Shown: in pieces, positions 18,952 through 27,927 of the stretch | Position numbering within the stretch: position 1 is the stretch's first letter | Layout: each line of letters begins with the position of its first letter | Assembly (NCBI GenBank): GCA_964552205.1 | Contig: CAZKFT010000009.1 | Location: 1 to 64,000, forward strand | DNA length: 64,000 nucleotides | From: JAIVGZ01 sp964552205 | GTDB lineage: Bacteria; Pseudomonadota; Gammaproteobacteria; Natronospirales; JAIVGZ01 | Direction: 5' to 3' | Translations under genes and position numbers: made by a program | Notes under the pieces: generated by a model | Database searches by the model: none | What the model was told of the DNA's origin: nothing | The model's input: the letters and a program-made list of their open reading frames with translations, nothing else

Positions 18952-20316
18952 ATGCGTAACATGAAAAAAGTACTTCTTGCCGCAGCCTTGGCACTGCCCT
19001 TGGCCGGTGGACAGGCTTTCGCCCAAGTGTCTGCTGAACAGGCAGCCCGACTCGGTAGCGAGCTGACGCCGTTCGGATCGCCGCGTGCGGGTAATGCCGA
19101 CGGCACCATCCCCGCTTGGACCGGTGGCATTACCCAGCCGCCCGCAGGCTATGTACCCGGCACATTCCATCTGGACCCGTTTGCCAACGATGCGGTGCTG
19201 TTCACCATCACCGGCGAGAATGTGGACCAGTACGCTGACCGTTTGTCGGAAGGGCAGATTGCGATGCTGCGCCAGTACCCGACCTACCGCATGAATGTGT
19301 ACCCGAGTCGTCGTTCGACCTCGGCTCCTGAGTGGGTGTACGACGCAACCCGTCGTAACGCGACCACGGGCCGCTTGATTGCGGACGGTGAGGGCGTCGC
19401 CGATGTCGTCATTGGTGTGCCGTTCCCGTTCCCGACCGATGCCAAGCAGATCATGTGGAACCACAAGCTGAAGTTCCGTGGTCCCTCGGGCGTCCGTCGT
19501 ATGTGGAACCAGGCCGCCCCGACCACCACCGGTGCCTACACACTCATCCGCATTGTCGAGGAGTTGATTACCCCGTATTCGCAGCCGGATGCGCGTTACG
19601 AAGACCTGAACAACATCCACTTCTATTACCTGCAGGAAGTGCTGTCGCCCGCGCGTCTGGCGGGGTCTGTGTTGTTGGTCCACGAAACGCTGGAGCAGAT
19701 TTCCGCACCTCGTAGTGCCTGGACCTACAACCCCGGCCAGCGTCGCGTACGTCGTGCACCGAACGTTGCCTACGACAACCCGGGTACTGCGTCAGATGGA
19801 CTGCGCACCAACGACCAGACCGACATGTTCAACGGTGCCATGGACCGCTACAACTGGCGCATCGTCGGCCAGCGCGAAATGTTCGTGCCGTACAACTCCT
19901 ATAAGTTGCACAGCGGTAGCCTGTCGCCAGATGACATCATCCGTCCGTATCACATCAACCCGGACCTGCCACGCTACGAGCTGCAGCGCGTCTGGGTGGT
20001 GGATGCGACCCTCAAGGAAGGTTTCCGCAACATCTACAAGCGCCGCACCTTCTACATCGAGGCGGACAGCTGGCAGATTGTGATGGTTGACCACTACGAC
20101 AACCGCGACCAGCTATGGCGTGTGGGCGAGGCCCATCCGATCAACTACTACGAAGTGCCGGCAATTTGGACGACTCTGGAGGTCATCCACGACCTGCAGT
20201 CGGGTCGCTATATCGCCAACGGCCTGAACAACGATGACGCAGTGCACGATTTCAGTTTCCGTGCTCCGCCAAGCGCGTTCACGCCCGCCGCACTTCGTGC
20301 CCGCGGTACACGCTAA
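18952..20316 (+). CDS. DUF1329 family periplasmic protein
   Basis: A 454-residue exported protein with signal peptide MRNMKKVLLAAALALPLAGG and cleavage after AFA. The mature part has LTPFGSPRAGNADGTIPAWTGG and the family's FRGPSGVRRMWNQ, YNPGQRRVRRAPN and RTFYIEADSWQIVMVDHYD. As I recall, this family is predicted to have a LolA/LolB-like fold able to hold lipids; that is from general knowledge, not visible here. AAGGGG at 18939-18944 is the ribosome binding site. It lies 17 bases after DUF1302 and its 3' end overlaps the next gene, indicating one operon. Confidence 0.88.
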   Translation: MRNMKKVLLAAALALPLAGGQAFAQVSAEQAARLGSELTPFGSPRAGNADGTIPAWTGGITQPPAGYVPGTFHLDPFANDAVLFTITGENVDQYADRLSEGQIAMLRQYPTYRMNVYPSRRSTSAPEWVYDATRRNATTGRLIADGEGVADVVIGVPFPFPTDAKQIMWNHKLKFRGPSGVRRMWNQAAPTTTGAYTLIRIVEELITPYSQPDARYEDLNNIHFYYLQEVLSPARLAGSVLLVHETLEQISAPRSAWTYNPGQRRVRRAPNVAYDNPGTASDGLRTNDQTDMFNGAMDRYNWRIVGQREMFVPYNSYKLHSGSLSPDDIIRPYHINPDLPRYELQRVWVVDATLKEGFRNIYKRRTFYIEADSWQIVMVDHYDNRDQLWRVGEAHPINYYEVPAIWTTLEVIHDLQSGRYIANGLNNDDAVHDFSFRAPPSAFTPAALRARGTR

Positions 20317-21262
20317 ACGAATCACAGCGCTGCTCTTGGGAGTAGCGCTGTGTCTTCCCGCTTTTGCGGAAATCGCCCCGGAGCCTGCGCTGCAGGCTCC
20401 GCTGGCAAACCGAGCACTTCTTCTGGATGCCAAGCCCGCCGGTGACCACATGGTCGCCGTGGGTGCTTACGGGCATATCCTCCGCATAGGGCCAGATGGG
20501 AGCTGGCAGCAGATGCCATCCCCTGTACGCACGCAATTGACCGCTGTCCATTTCGTTGATGAGAACCTCGGCTGGGCGGTTGGACATGATGCCGCCATCC
20601 TGCGCACTGCTGATGGTGGCCGCACCTGGGCTCTCCAGCACTTTGCGCCGGACCTGGAGCAACCACTTTTTGATGTCCTCTTCCTGGATGCCTCACGCGG
20701 ATTTGCTGTCGGTGCCTACGGGCTGATGCTGGGCACCGAAGACGGCGGCGAGACCTGGGAAGAGGTGTATTACTCCGATGAAGTGGAGTACCACCTGAAC
20801 GCGCTGGTGTCTCCCGCTGACGGGGTCATCGTTGTAGTGGGAGAGGCCGGTACGGCTTTCCGGTCTCTGGACGGCGGGCAGGAGTGGGAGGAGATTGACT
20901 TCCCCTATGCCGGATCCATGTTCGGCATTGTCAGCGCTGCGTCGGGCGGGCAATTGGTGACCTTCGGTTTGCGTGGACGCGTGTTTTCAAGCGACGACCA
21001 GGGCGAATCCTGGGGGCAGCTGGAAACCAGCGCCGACCTCTCGCTGATGGGCGGTGCTGTACTACGGGATGGACGCATCGTTCTGGCCGGCATGAACGGA
21101 TTGGTGTTGGTCTCCAGCGACCGCGGTGGGACCTTCGAACGATATCGCCACCCGGATGGTGACGCGCTGTCCGGAGCATTCGAGTCTGCGGATGGCCGAC
21201 TGTTTGTCATCGGAGAGTCAGGCTTTGCTGAGCTGGACCTCTCCCAGGCGGCGGTGCGCTGA
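20297..21262 (+). CDS. YCF48/BNR-repeat beta-propeller protein
   Basis: Exported propeller of about 320 residues. Repeats of the Asp-box kind are visible: ILRTADGGRTWALQ, GTEDGGETWEEV, FRSLDGGQEWEEI, FSSDDQGESWGQL and VSSDRGGTFERY. I place the start at GTG 20297, which gives VPAVHAKRITALLLGVALCL and cleavage after AFA and overlaps DUF1329 by 20 bases. ATG 20234 opens a longer frame but would put 21 polar residues before the signal peptide. YCF48-like proteins are assembly factors for membrane complexes elsewhere. In DUF1302-DUF1329-RND clusters this gene is a regular member of unknown role. Confidence 0.83.
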   Translation: MPAVHAKRITALLLGVALCLPAFAEIAPEPALQAPLANRALLLDAKPAGDHMVAVGAYGHILRIGPDGSWQQMPSPVRTQLTAVHFVDENLGWAVGHDAAILRTADGGRTWALQHFAPDLEQPLFDVLFLDASRGFAVGAYGLMLGTEDGGETWEEVYYSDEVEYHLNALVSPADGVIVVVGEAGTAFRSLDGGQEWEEIDFPYAGSMFGIVSAASGGQLVTFGLRGRVFSSDDQGESWGQLETSADLSLMGGAVLRDGRIVLAGMNGLVLVSSDRGGTFERYRHPDGDALSGAFESADGRLFVIGESGFAELDLSQAAVR

Positions 21263-23634
21263 TGAAGGATTTCCTCGAGAACCTCGTTTTCCGCTTCCGA
21301 GGCATCATTCTCGTGCTGTTCGTGATTGCCACGGCCTTCATGCTGAATTCTGCCATGCAGCTGAAAGTGGACGCAGGTTTCCACAAACTGCTGCCGCTGT
21401 CGCACCCGTACATGCAGACCTTCGTCGATTATGAGTCGGAGTTTGGCGGCGCGAACCGAATCTTGGTGGCACTCATTCGTCATGACGGCGAGGACATATT
21501 CGAGCCGGAGTTCTTCGAGACGCTGAGACAGGTCACTGACGAAGTCTTCTTCATCCCGGGCATCGACCGCGCGCGGGTGACATCGTTGTTCACCCCGAAT
21601 GTGCGCTTCATCGAGATCGTCGAGGACGGGTTCGCCGGTGGCAATGTCATCCCGGACAATTTCGCGCCAACGCCGGAGATGTTCGAGCGTGTCCGCGGCA
21701 ATGTGGTCAAGTCCGGGCAGGTCGGGCGACTTGTCACCGAGGATTTCCAGGGTGCGATGGTCTCCGCCGAAGTGCTGGAGGTGGACCCGACCACGGGTGA
21801 GCGTCTGGATTACCAGGAAGTCGCACGCATGCTGGAAGAGCGCATTCGTGACCAGTACGAAACAGACGAACTCAGTGTCCATATCATCGGCTTCGCCAAA
21901 GTCATTGGTGATGTGGCCGATGGCGCCCGGTCCGTTATCGCCTTCTTCTTCATCGCCTTCGTCATCACAGCCATCCTGCTGTATTTCTATACCTTGTCGC
22001 TGCGCCTGACCGCTGCCGCGCTTGCCTGCTCGGTGACCGCCGTCATATGGGGGCTGGGCATGCTGACCCAGCTCGGCTTCGGCATAGACCCGATGAGTAT
22101 TCTCGTTCCCTTCCTGATTTTTGCCATCGGCGTCAGCCATGGCGTGCAGATGATCAGCGCCTGGAACAGTACGTTGTTGTTCGGCGGCTCAGCCAAGGAC
22201 CGCGTTGGTTATGTGGATCTCGAGAAGGGGGAGGTCCAGGGCACCGACAGCCTGACCGCGGCTCGAAGTGCGTTTCGGCGGCTATTGGTACCAGGTGGCA
22301 TTGCATTGTTGTCGGACACCATCGGCTTCCTGACTATCTTGCTCATCGAAATCGAGATCATCCAGGAACTGGCCATCACGGCCTCGCTGGGCGTCGCTGT
22401 CATCATTCTCACCAACCTGTTGCTGTTGCCGATTCTCCTGTCGTACACGCGCTTCCGTGACCTGAACGCGTTCCGCGACAAGCACACCAAGCGAATCCTG
22501 CAGAGGGGTCGTATGTGGGAGGCGCTGTCGGTCATGGCAGAGCCTAAGCCAGCCATGGTTGCGGTGGCGGTCATGGTGCTGTTGTTCGGCTTCGGTATTT
22601 GGAAAGGGCAGGACCTCAAGATTGGTGACCTGCATGAAGGTGTGCCGGAGTTGCACGAGGATTCACGCTACAACGTTGACAGCCGTGTGATTACCGAGCG
22701 CTTTGCCATCGGTGTGGACATCCTGTCGGTGATTGCCGAGGCGGACGTGGACGCCTGTACCCGCCATGAAGTCATGGACACCATCGACCAGTTCGCATGG
22801 CAGATGCGCAATATCAGCGGCGTGCACTCCGTGATTAGTTTGCCGCAGGTGGCCAAGATCGTGAACGCGGGCTGGAACGAGGGCAACCTGAAGTGGCGCG
22901 AGTTGCCGCGCAACGCGCAGATGTTGCAGCAGTCGGTTTCCACTGTGGATACCAGCACAGGGCTACTGAACTCGGATTGCAGCGCCATGCAGGTGCTGAT
23001 CTTCACTGTCGACCACAAGGCCGAGACCATCGATCGCATTCTCGATGAAGTGAAAGCCTTCGAGTCCGCCCACGGCACGGAGGGGCTGGAGTTCCGGCTT
23101 GCGAGCGGCAACGTCGGCGTGATGGGGGCGACCAACGAAGCGGTGGCCGAGGCACAGGTTCCGATGTTGATGTGGGTCTACGCGGCCATCATCCTGCTGT
23201 GCTTGCTCACCTTCCGATCCATCCGCGGAACACTGTGCATCGTCATCCCTCTGTCCTTGGTGTCCGTGCTCGCGTATGCACTGATGACCACGCTGGATAT
23301 TGGCCTGAAGGTGGCAACTCTGCCGGTGGTGGTGTTGGGTGTTGGTGTCGGTGTCGACTACGGCATTTACATCTACAGCCGCATGGTCACCTTCCTTGAG
23401 GAAGGCCTGCCGCTGAGGGAAGCCTACGAGCGCGCCTTGGCCATGACCGGCAAGGCGGTGTTGTTCACGGGCATCACACTGGCCATTGGCGTCAGTACCT
23501 GGATCTTCTCAGACCTGAAGTTCCAGGCAGACATGGGTGTGTTGCTGACCTTCATGTTCTTGCTGAACATGGTCGGTGCGGTGCTACTCATCCCCGCGCT
23601 CGCCCGCCTGATGTTCTGGAAGAAATACCCCTAA
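21262..23634 (+). CDS. RND superfamily (MMPL-type) transporter
   Basis: A 790-residue inner-membrane protein with the two-fold RND layout: a first membrane segment (RFRGIILVLFVIATAFML), a large periplasmic loop, segments 2-6 (starting RSVIAFFFIAFVITAILLYF), a second loop with a Cys pair (DVDACTRHEV and LNSDCSAMQV), and segments 8-12. Motifs include GLGMLTQLGFGIDPMSILVP and GVGVGVDYGIYIYSRMV. It is shorter than drug-efflux RND pumps (about 1040) and resembles the MMPL/HpnN group that moves lipids. Start ATG 21262 overlaps the preceding stop (TGATG). No membrane-fusion or TolC gene is nearby, which fits a lipid role with DUF1329 as carrier; that is inference. Confidence 0.88.
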   Translation: MKDFLENLVFRFRGIILVLFVIATAFMLNSAMQLKVDAGFHKLLPLSHPYMQTFVDYESEFGGANRILVALIRHDGEDIFEPEFFETLRQVTDEVFFIPGIDRARVTSLFTPNVRFIEIVEDGFAGGNVIPDNFAPTPEMFERVRGNVVKSGQVGRLVTEDFQGAMVSAEVLEVDPTTGERLDYQEVARMLEERIRDQYETDELSVHIIGFAKVIGDVADGARSVIAFFFIAFVITAILLYFYTLSLRLTAAALACSVTAVIWGLGMLTQLGFGIDPMSILVPFLIFAIGVSHGVQMISAWNSTLLFGGSAKDRVGYVDLEKGEVQGTDSLTAARSAFRRLLVPGGIALLSDTIGFLTILLIEIEIIQELAITASLGVAVIILTNLLLLPILLSYTRFRDLNAFRDKHTKRILQRGRMWEALSVMAEPKPAMVAVAVMVLLFGFGIWKGQDLKIGDLHEGVPELHEDSRYNVDSRVITERFAIGVDILSVIAEADVDACTRHEVMDTIDQFAWQMRNISGVHSVISLPQVAKIVNAGWNEGNLKWRELPRNAQMLQQSVSTVDTSTGLLNSDCSAMQVLIFTVDHKAETIDRILDEVKAFESAHGTEGLEFRLASGNVGVMGATNEAVAEAQVPMLMWVYAAIILLCLLTFRSIRGTLCIVIPLSLVSVLAYALMTTLDIGLKVATLPVVVLGVGVGVDYGIYIYSRMVTFLEEGLPLREAYERALAMTGKAVLFTGITLAIGVSTWIFSDLKFQADMGVLLTFMFLLNMVGAVLLIPALARLMFWKKYP

Positions 23635-23642
23635 AGCCATTT

Positions 23643-23720
23643 GTAGGAGCGACGCTTCGCGTCGCGAATGGTACAAGGCCTTGGTGTCATCATGTTCGCG
23701 ACGCGAAGCGTCGCTCCTAC
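23643..23720. repeat. REPIN: perfect inverted pair of REP elements
   Basis: Two 26-base REPs (23643-23668 and 23695-23720) are perfect inverted copies separated by 26 bases. Each starts GTAGGAGCGACGC and contains its own hairpin (GCGACGC TTC GCGTCGC). The GTAG end matches the hallmark of the GTAG/SMAG REPs of Stenotrophomonas. It lies between the convergent RND and fadE genes, where it could also end transcription. No RAYT transposase is present in the window. Confidence 0.92.
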
Positions 23721-23746
23721 GGTGGCGCAATTGCGGCGCGTGTCAA

Positions 23747-26167
23747 TCAGACCTCGATGCGGCCCTCGGTGCCGAACTCATCCACCCAGATGGTGTCGCG
23801 GGTCGCATTCAGCGCGGTGTGCAGGACTTTGGCTTCATCCGCGGTGATGACGCCTTCGGTCACACCACGGTCGATGTCGTCCGACATGTCCGCCTGATGC
23901 AGCCGTATGCCAAGGCCTTTCTCGAGCTTGCGCTCCAGTGGTTCCCCAGCCATGACCGCGGTCAGCGCGAGATCCATCCGACCCAAGGGGTCGTTGGCAT
24001 CCGCAGGAGCGAATATGCCGTCTGTCAGGCGGTCACGCGCGAAGGATGGTGACAGTAACAGGTCGGCGACCTTGTGCCCCAGATCGTCAGACGGCGGGCT
24101 GTACGGGCGGCCCAAGGGGAACACGACCAAACGCAGCATCGGACCCAAGGGCCACAGCGGAAAATTACGCAGGATGTCTTCCATCGCACTCTGCATCTTG
24201 TAGAGCGAATCCTGTAGCGCCCAGTCCACCAACGGCAGATCTTCCGGCGGTCCGCCCTGGTCCTCGAATCGCTTGAGTACGGCAGAGCTCATGTACAGAT
24301 GGCTCAGCACATCCCCGAAGCGTGCCGACAGCTTCTCGCGGCGTTTCAGTTCGCCTCCCAAGATGAGCAGGGCACAGTCCGCGAGGAACACGAATGCCGC
24401 GCTGATTCGGGAAAGCTGCTGCGCATAGCGCTTCGGTGAGCCACTGCCCGGCGCTGCGAATAAGCGCGCTCCCGTCAGTCCGCCGACAAAAGCCCGCACT
24501 TTGTTGCTGATGACGAACCCGACATGTCGGAACAAGGCATCATCGAAGTCACGCAGGCCTTGGGTTGTATCCGGATCGGAGGCTGCATTGACCTCTTTCA
24601 GGAGGTAGGGATGGCAACGGATGGCACCCTGTCCGAAGATGATCATGCTACGGGTCAGGATGTTGGCACCCTCGACCGTGATGCTGATGGGTACGGCCTG
24701 ATAGGTGCGGGCCAGGTAATTCATCGGACCCATACACACACCGCGCCCGCCGTGGACATCCATCGAGTCTGCGACCACCTGCCGCATGCCTTCAGTGTTG
24801 TGGTACTTGAGAATGGCCGACAGCACGGAGGGTTTGTTACCCATGTCGATGGCTCCGGCAGTCATCACCCGGGCGGCATCCATCCGGTAGGTGTAACCAC
24901 CAATGCGCGCAAGCGCTTCCTCAACACCTTCAAAGCGGCCGATGGGTACGCGGAACTGTCGCCGGATACGCGCATACGCGCCCGTCATGCGGCTCGTGAC
25001 CTTGCCGGCGGAAGTTCCCAGCGCTGGCAGGGATATGGCACGACCTGCTGACAGGCAGTTCATGAGCATCATCCAGCCCTTGCCGATGTAGTCGGTGCCG
25101 CCGATGAGCCAATCCAAGGGGATGAATACGTCCTCACCGCGGGTCGGGCCATTCGGGAACACGGCATTCAGCGGTGCATGACGCTTGCCGATTTCCACGC
25201 CGGGCGTGTTGGTCGGAATGAGCGCACAGGTGATGCCGAGGTCTTCCTGGTCGCCCAGCAGATGGTCGGGATCGTAGGCTTTGAACGCGAGGCCGAGCAC
25301 GGTCGCGATGGGCGCCAGTGTGATGTAGCGCTTGTCCCAGGTCACGCGCATGCCGATGACTTCCTTCCCTTCATGCATGCCCATGCAAACGATGCCGACA
25401 TCCGGAATCGCACCGGCGTCGGACCCTGCCCATGGACTGGTCAAGGCGAAACAGGGGATCTCCTCACCCGCTGCGAGCAGGGGCAGATAATGCTGCTTCT
25501 GCGCGTCGGTGCCGTAATGCATGAGCAGCTCACCTGGCCCGAGCGAATTGGGGACCATGACCGTCACACCTGCGGACAGTGAACGGCTGGCAATCTTCAT
25601 CACTACCGCCGAGTTGGCCAGCGCCGAGAATCCCAGCCCGCCGAATTCTTTGGGGATGATCATGCCGAACAGCTTGTGCTTGCGGATGAGTGCCCAAGCC
25701 TCAGGCGGGAGATTGTCGAGTTCGGTGGTGATCTTCCAGTCGTCGAGGACGCTGCACAGGTCCTCCACCGGTCCGTCCAGGAACGCCTGCTCTTCTTCAC
25801 TGAGCTTGGGGGCGTCGACGGCGTAGAGTTTTTTCCAATCGGGGCGACCGCTGAACAGATCCGCATCCCACCAAGTGTTGCCGGCATCCAGCGCAATCTG
25901 CTCAGTTGAGGATAAGGGTGGCAGGACCTTGCGGAACCAGATGAGCAATGGCCCGGAAATCAGTGCCTGTCGCAGGGGCTTGATGTTCAGTGGAATCGCC
26001 AGAACCAGGAAGAGGAGCCAGCCGCCGTAGGGCACGCTGTCCGTGACGACACCGATGGCAATCAACAGGGCGGCAAAACTGGCTGTCCACGACCATAAGG
26101 GGGCTGCTGCCCAGGCCAGAACGCCAACCAGCGCGATGACTATGGTTAAACAGAGCAGAAACGACAT
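23747..26167 (-). CDS. fadE: Acyl-CoA dehydrogenase FadE
   Basis: Membrane-associated acyl-CoA dehydrogenase of 806 residues (E. coli FadE is 814), first step of beta-oxidation. It has N-terminal hydrophobic segments (LLCLTIVIALVGVLAWAAAP, then VPYGGWLLFLVLAIPLNIKP). The dehydrogenase core has IIPKEFGGLGFS, CFALTSPWAGSDAG and MDVHGGRGVCMGP. The C-terminal FadE-specific extension ends TIWVDEFGTEGRIEV. A good ribosome binding site (GAGGGAG on the minus strand) precedes ATG 26167. It lies 25 bases after nadC and converges on the lipid operon, suggesting a shared fatty-acid theme. Confidence 0.95.
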   Translation of the reverse strand: MSFLLCLTIVIALVGVLAWAAAPLWSWTASFAALLIAIGVVTDSVPYGGWLLFLVLAIPLNIKPLRQALISGPLLIWFRKVLPPLSSTEQIALDAGNTWWDADLFSGRPDWKKLYAVDAPKLSEEEQAFLDGPVEDLCSVLDDWKITTELDNLPPEAWALIRKHKLFGMIIPKEFGGLGFSALANSAVVMKIASRSLSAGVTVMVPNSLGPGELLMHYGTDAQKQHYLPLLAAGEEIPCFALTSPWAGSDAGAIPDVGIVCMGMHEGKEVIGMRVTWDKRYITLAPIATVLGLAFKAYDPDHLLGDQEDLGITCALIPTNTPGVEIGKRHAPLNAVFPNGPTRGEDVFIPLDWLIGGTDYIGKGWMMLMNCLSAGRAISLPALGTSAGKVTSRMTGAYARIRRQFRVPIGRFEGVEEALARIGGYTYRMDAARVMTAGAIDMGNKPSVLSAILKYHNTEGMRQVVADSMDVHGGRGVCMGPMNYLARTYQAVPISITVEGANILTRSMIIFGQGAIRCHPYLLKEVNAASDPDTTQGLRDFDDALFRHVGFVISNKVRAFVGGLTGARLFAAPGSGSPKRYAQQLSRISAAFVFLADCALLILGGELKRREKLSARFGDVLSHLYMSSAVLKRFEDQGGPPEDLPLVDWALQDSLYKMQSAMEDILRNFPLWPLGPMLRLVVFPLGRPYSPPSDDLGHKVADLLLSPSFARDRLTDGIFAPADANDPLGRMDLALTAVMAGEPLERKLEKGLGIRLHQADMSDDIDRGVTEGVITADEAKVLHTALNATRDTIWVDEFGTEGRIEV

Positions 26168-26192
26168 GGGGGACTCCCTCGAATTTCTGGAT

Positions 26193-26207
26193 TTAAACGC
26201 TGTTTAA
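26193..26207. promoter_or_regulatory. Palindrome ahead of fadE, possible fatty-acid regulator site
   Basis: TTAAAC-GCT-GTTTAA is a perfect 6+3+6 palindrome ending 26 bases before the fadE start and overlapping the nadC stop. It resembles PsrA-type sites, whose core is AAAC(N2-4)GTTT. Its position over a coding end means chance cannot be excluded. Confidence 0.35.
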
Positions 26208-27199
26208 GTTATACCTGAACCGGAGAGACAAATCGATGGCCCGGACGTCCTTGGTCAGGGTGCCAGCCGAGATGAAATCCACGCCAGTGGCCGCCAGTTC
26301 CGGCAGGCGCTCCAAGGTCACATTTCCCGAGACTTCCAGCTGGATACGGCCCTGGGCGGTTTTGACGGCCTCCCGCATGGCTTCCAGGGTGAAATTGTCC
26401 AGCATGGCGATGTCTGCCCCGGCAGCAATGGCCTCCTGAAGTTCTGCCAGATTTTCCACCTCAACCTCGATGACCCCAGCGTCAATTGTCTGGCGGGCGG
26501 CGCTGACAGCGGCGGTGATTCCGCCGGCCGCGATGATGTGATTTTCCTTGATGAGGATGCCATCCCACAGACCCAAACGGTGGTTGCTACATCCGCCGCA
26601 GCGGACGGCGTACTTCTGGGCAGTCCGCAGCCCGGGGAGGGTTTTGCGTGTATCCAGGACCTTGGTTCGGCTGCCCGCAAGCGCATCGGCCCAGGCCGCG
26701 GCCACGGTGGCTGTCCCGGACAGCGTCTGCAGGAAATTCATCGCGGTGCGCTCCCCGGTGAGCATGGGGCGCGCTGGTCCGGACAGTGTACACAGTGCGG
26801 CGCCTGCATCCACCCGCTCGCCATCGCTGTGATGCCAGGCGAGCGTAATGCTGGTATCGAGCTGGCGGAACACTTCGTCGGCCCACGCCGTGCCACACAG
26901 CACCATGGCCTCTCGCGTGATGAGCTCGGCGGTACCTGTCGCGTCTGCGGGTACCAANNNNNNNNNNNNNNNNNNNNNNNNNNNNNNNNNNNNNNNNNNN
27001 NNNNNNNNNNNNNNNNNNNNNNNNNNNNNNNNNNNNNNNNNNNNNNNNNNNNNNNNNCCATGGCCTCTCGCGTGATGAGCTCGGCGGTACCTGTCGCGTC
27101 TGCGGGTACCAAACCGGCTGTCAGGTCACCGCTTCCGACATCTTCACTGAGTGCGCGCCGTACGGTGTCAGGAATGTCATCCGGAAGCGGAGCAAGCAT
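26193..27199 (-). CDS. nadC: Quinolinate phosphoribosyltransferase (carboxylating)
   Basis: Converts quinolinate and PRPP to nicotinate mononucleotide in NAD synthesis. Segments include ALSEDVGSGDLTAGLVP, FLQTLSGTATVAAAW, DTRKTLPGLRTAQKYAVRCG, NHRLGLWDGILIKENHI, EVEVENLAELQEAI and GVDFISAGTLTKDV. The gene is split by 100 N whose flanks repeat the same 55 bases. Removing the N and one copy (155 bases) leaves 852 bases, 283 codons plus stop in one frame, the normal NadC length. I therefore regard the gene as intact and the interruption as artificial. Confidence 0.94.
26903..27112. other. False assembly gap with 55-base duplicated flanks (nadC)
   Basis: Bases 26903-26957 and 27058-27112 are identical over 55 bases on either side of 100 N. 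This is the pattern of two contigs that truly overlap by one k-mer (k = 55) but were joined with a placeholder. Collapsing it restores nadC. Confidence 0.93.
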
Positions 27200-27202
27200 G
27201 GC

Positions 27203-27916
27203 TCAGGCGGCAACCAATTCGGGCGGGCGCTCGCGGTCCAAAATCAGGAGATGGTGTGGCGGAACACTTTGCCAAGGGCTTTCGTCGAGAACCTGGCTGG
27301 CAACACACTGCGCACCGTCCATCAATTCACAAGAGGCCGTAAACACCAGCGGCGCACAATCCTGGCCCCAGGCGCGGCGCAATGCCAGAACCTGGTCGCC
27401 GTCGCTGACCACCAACGAAAGAACTGCTGGCATTCCCTCCAGCATGGCTGTCAGCTGTGTCACCAGTTCCAGGATGGCGTCGTCCAGACCCATGTCATCG
27501 TCGTCCAGCAGCAGGTTGCGGAGCAGGGCGAAGACACCTGCGCCTGGATCGTTGTAATCGAGGGCTGCCTCGATTTCAGGGTCGAGATTTTCGCGCACCA
27601 TGACGCGCAACGCGGGCCAGTCGGCGGGGTCGAATGCGACCACTGCCATCATGTCTTCGTCGTGCAGCGGCTGCGGTGCGGCGGGTGTGATCCCAAAACC
27701 GGACTGGGCGATCCAGCAGTCGTTGAAGAGCGTTCGTGCAAGACTCTCGAGGTTGGAGTCCAGAATGGCCGGGGTCGGACCGCGATAGGCCGCCGGCAGG
27801 TCATCTGGTGCGAACCAAGCCACCCCGAACCCAGGTACCAGGGTTTCGTCCGCATCCTCGAACACCGTCAAAACCGTATCCAGAGGAACATCGTTTCCAA
27901 GGCATCCGAGCAGCAT
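27203..27916 (-). CDS. Class II glutamine amidotransferase-like protein without the Cys2 nucleophile
   Basis: A 237-residue protein whose layout matches YafJ/EgtC-type class II amidotransferases: a start near LLGCLGNDVPLD, GFGVAWFAPDD, YRGPTPAILDSNLESLAR, DPEIEAALDYNDPGAGVFAL, a D-rich segment, and an ending VFTASCELMDGAQ then SVPPHHLLIL. Family members need Cys as residue 2; here the sequence starts MLLGC. The His/Asn region that normally follows (HxRxAT...NxHPF) reads AQSGFGITPAAPQPL. A strong GAGGAGG site fixes the start, so a missed upstream Cys is unlikely. I infer a non-catalytic homologue of unknown role. It lies 11 bases after the ABC ATPase gene. Confidence 0.65.
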   Translation of the reverse strand: MLLGCLGNDVPLDTVLTVFEDADETLVPGFGVAWFAPDDLPAAYRGPTPAILDSNLESLARTLFNDCWIAQSGFGITPAAPQPLHDEDMMAVVAFDPADWPALRVMVRENLDPEIEAALDYNDPGAGVFALLRNLLLDDDDMGLDDAILELVTQLTAMLEGMPAVLSLVVSDGDQVLALRRAWGQDCAPLVFTASCELMDGAQCVASQVLDESPWQSVPPHHLLILDRERPPELVAA

Positions 27917-27927
27917 GGCACTCCTCC

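Noticed and set aside
20905..22140. Minus-strand open frame of 411 codons
   Set aside because: It is antisense to the YCF48 and RND genes; its composition is that of a shadow frame.
26903..27112. Direct repeat flanking N considered as target-site duplication of a mobile element
   Set aside because: The same exact length of 55 bases occurs at 34710-34919, and both genes become intact when one copy is removed, which fits assembly overlap instead.
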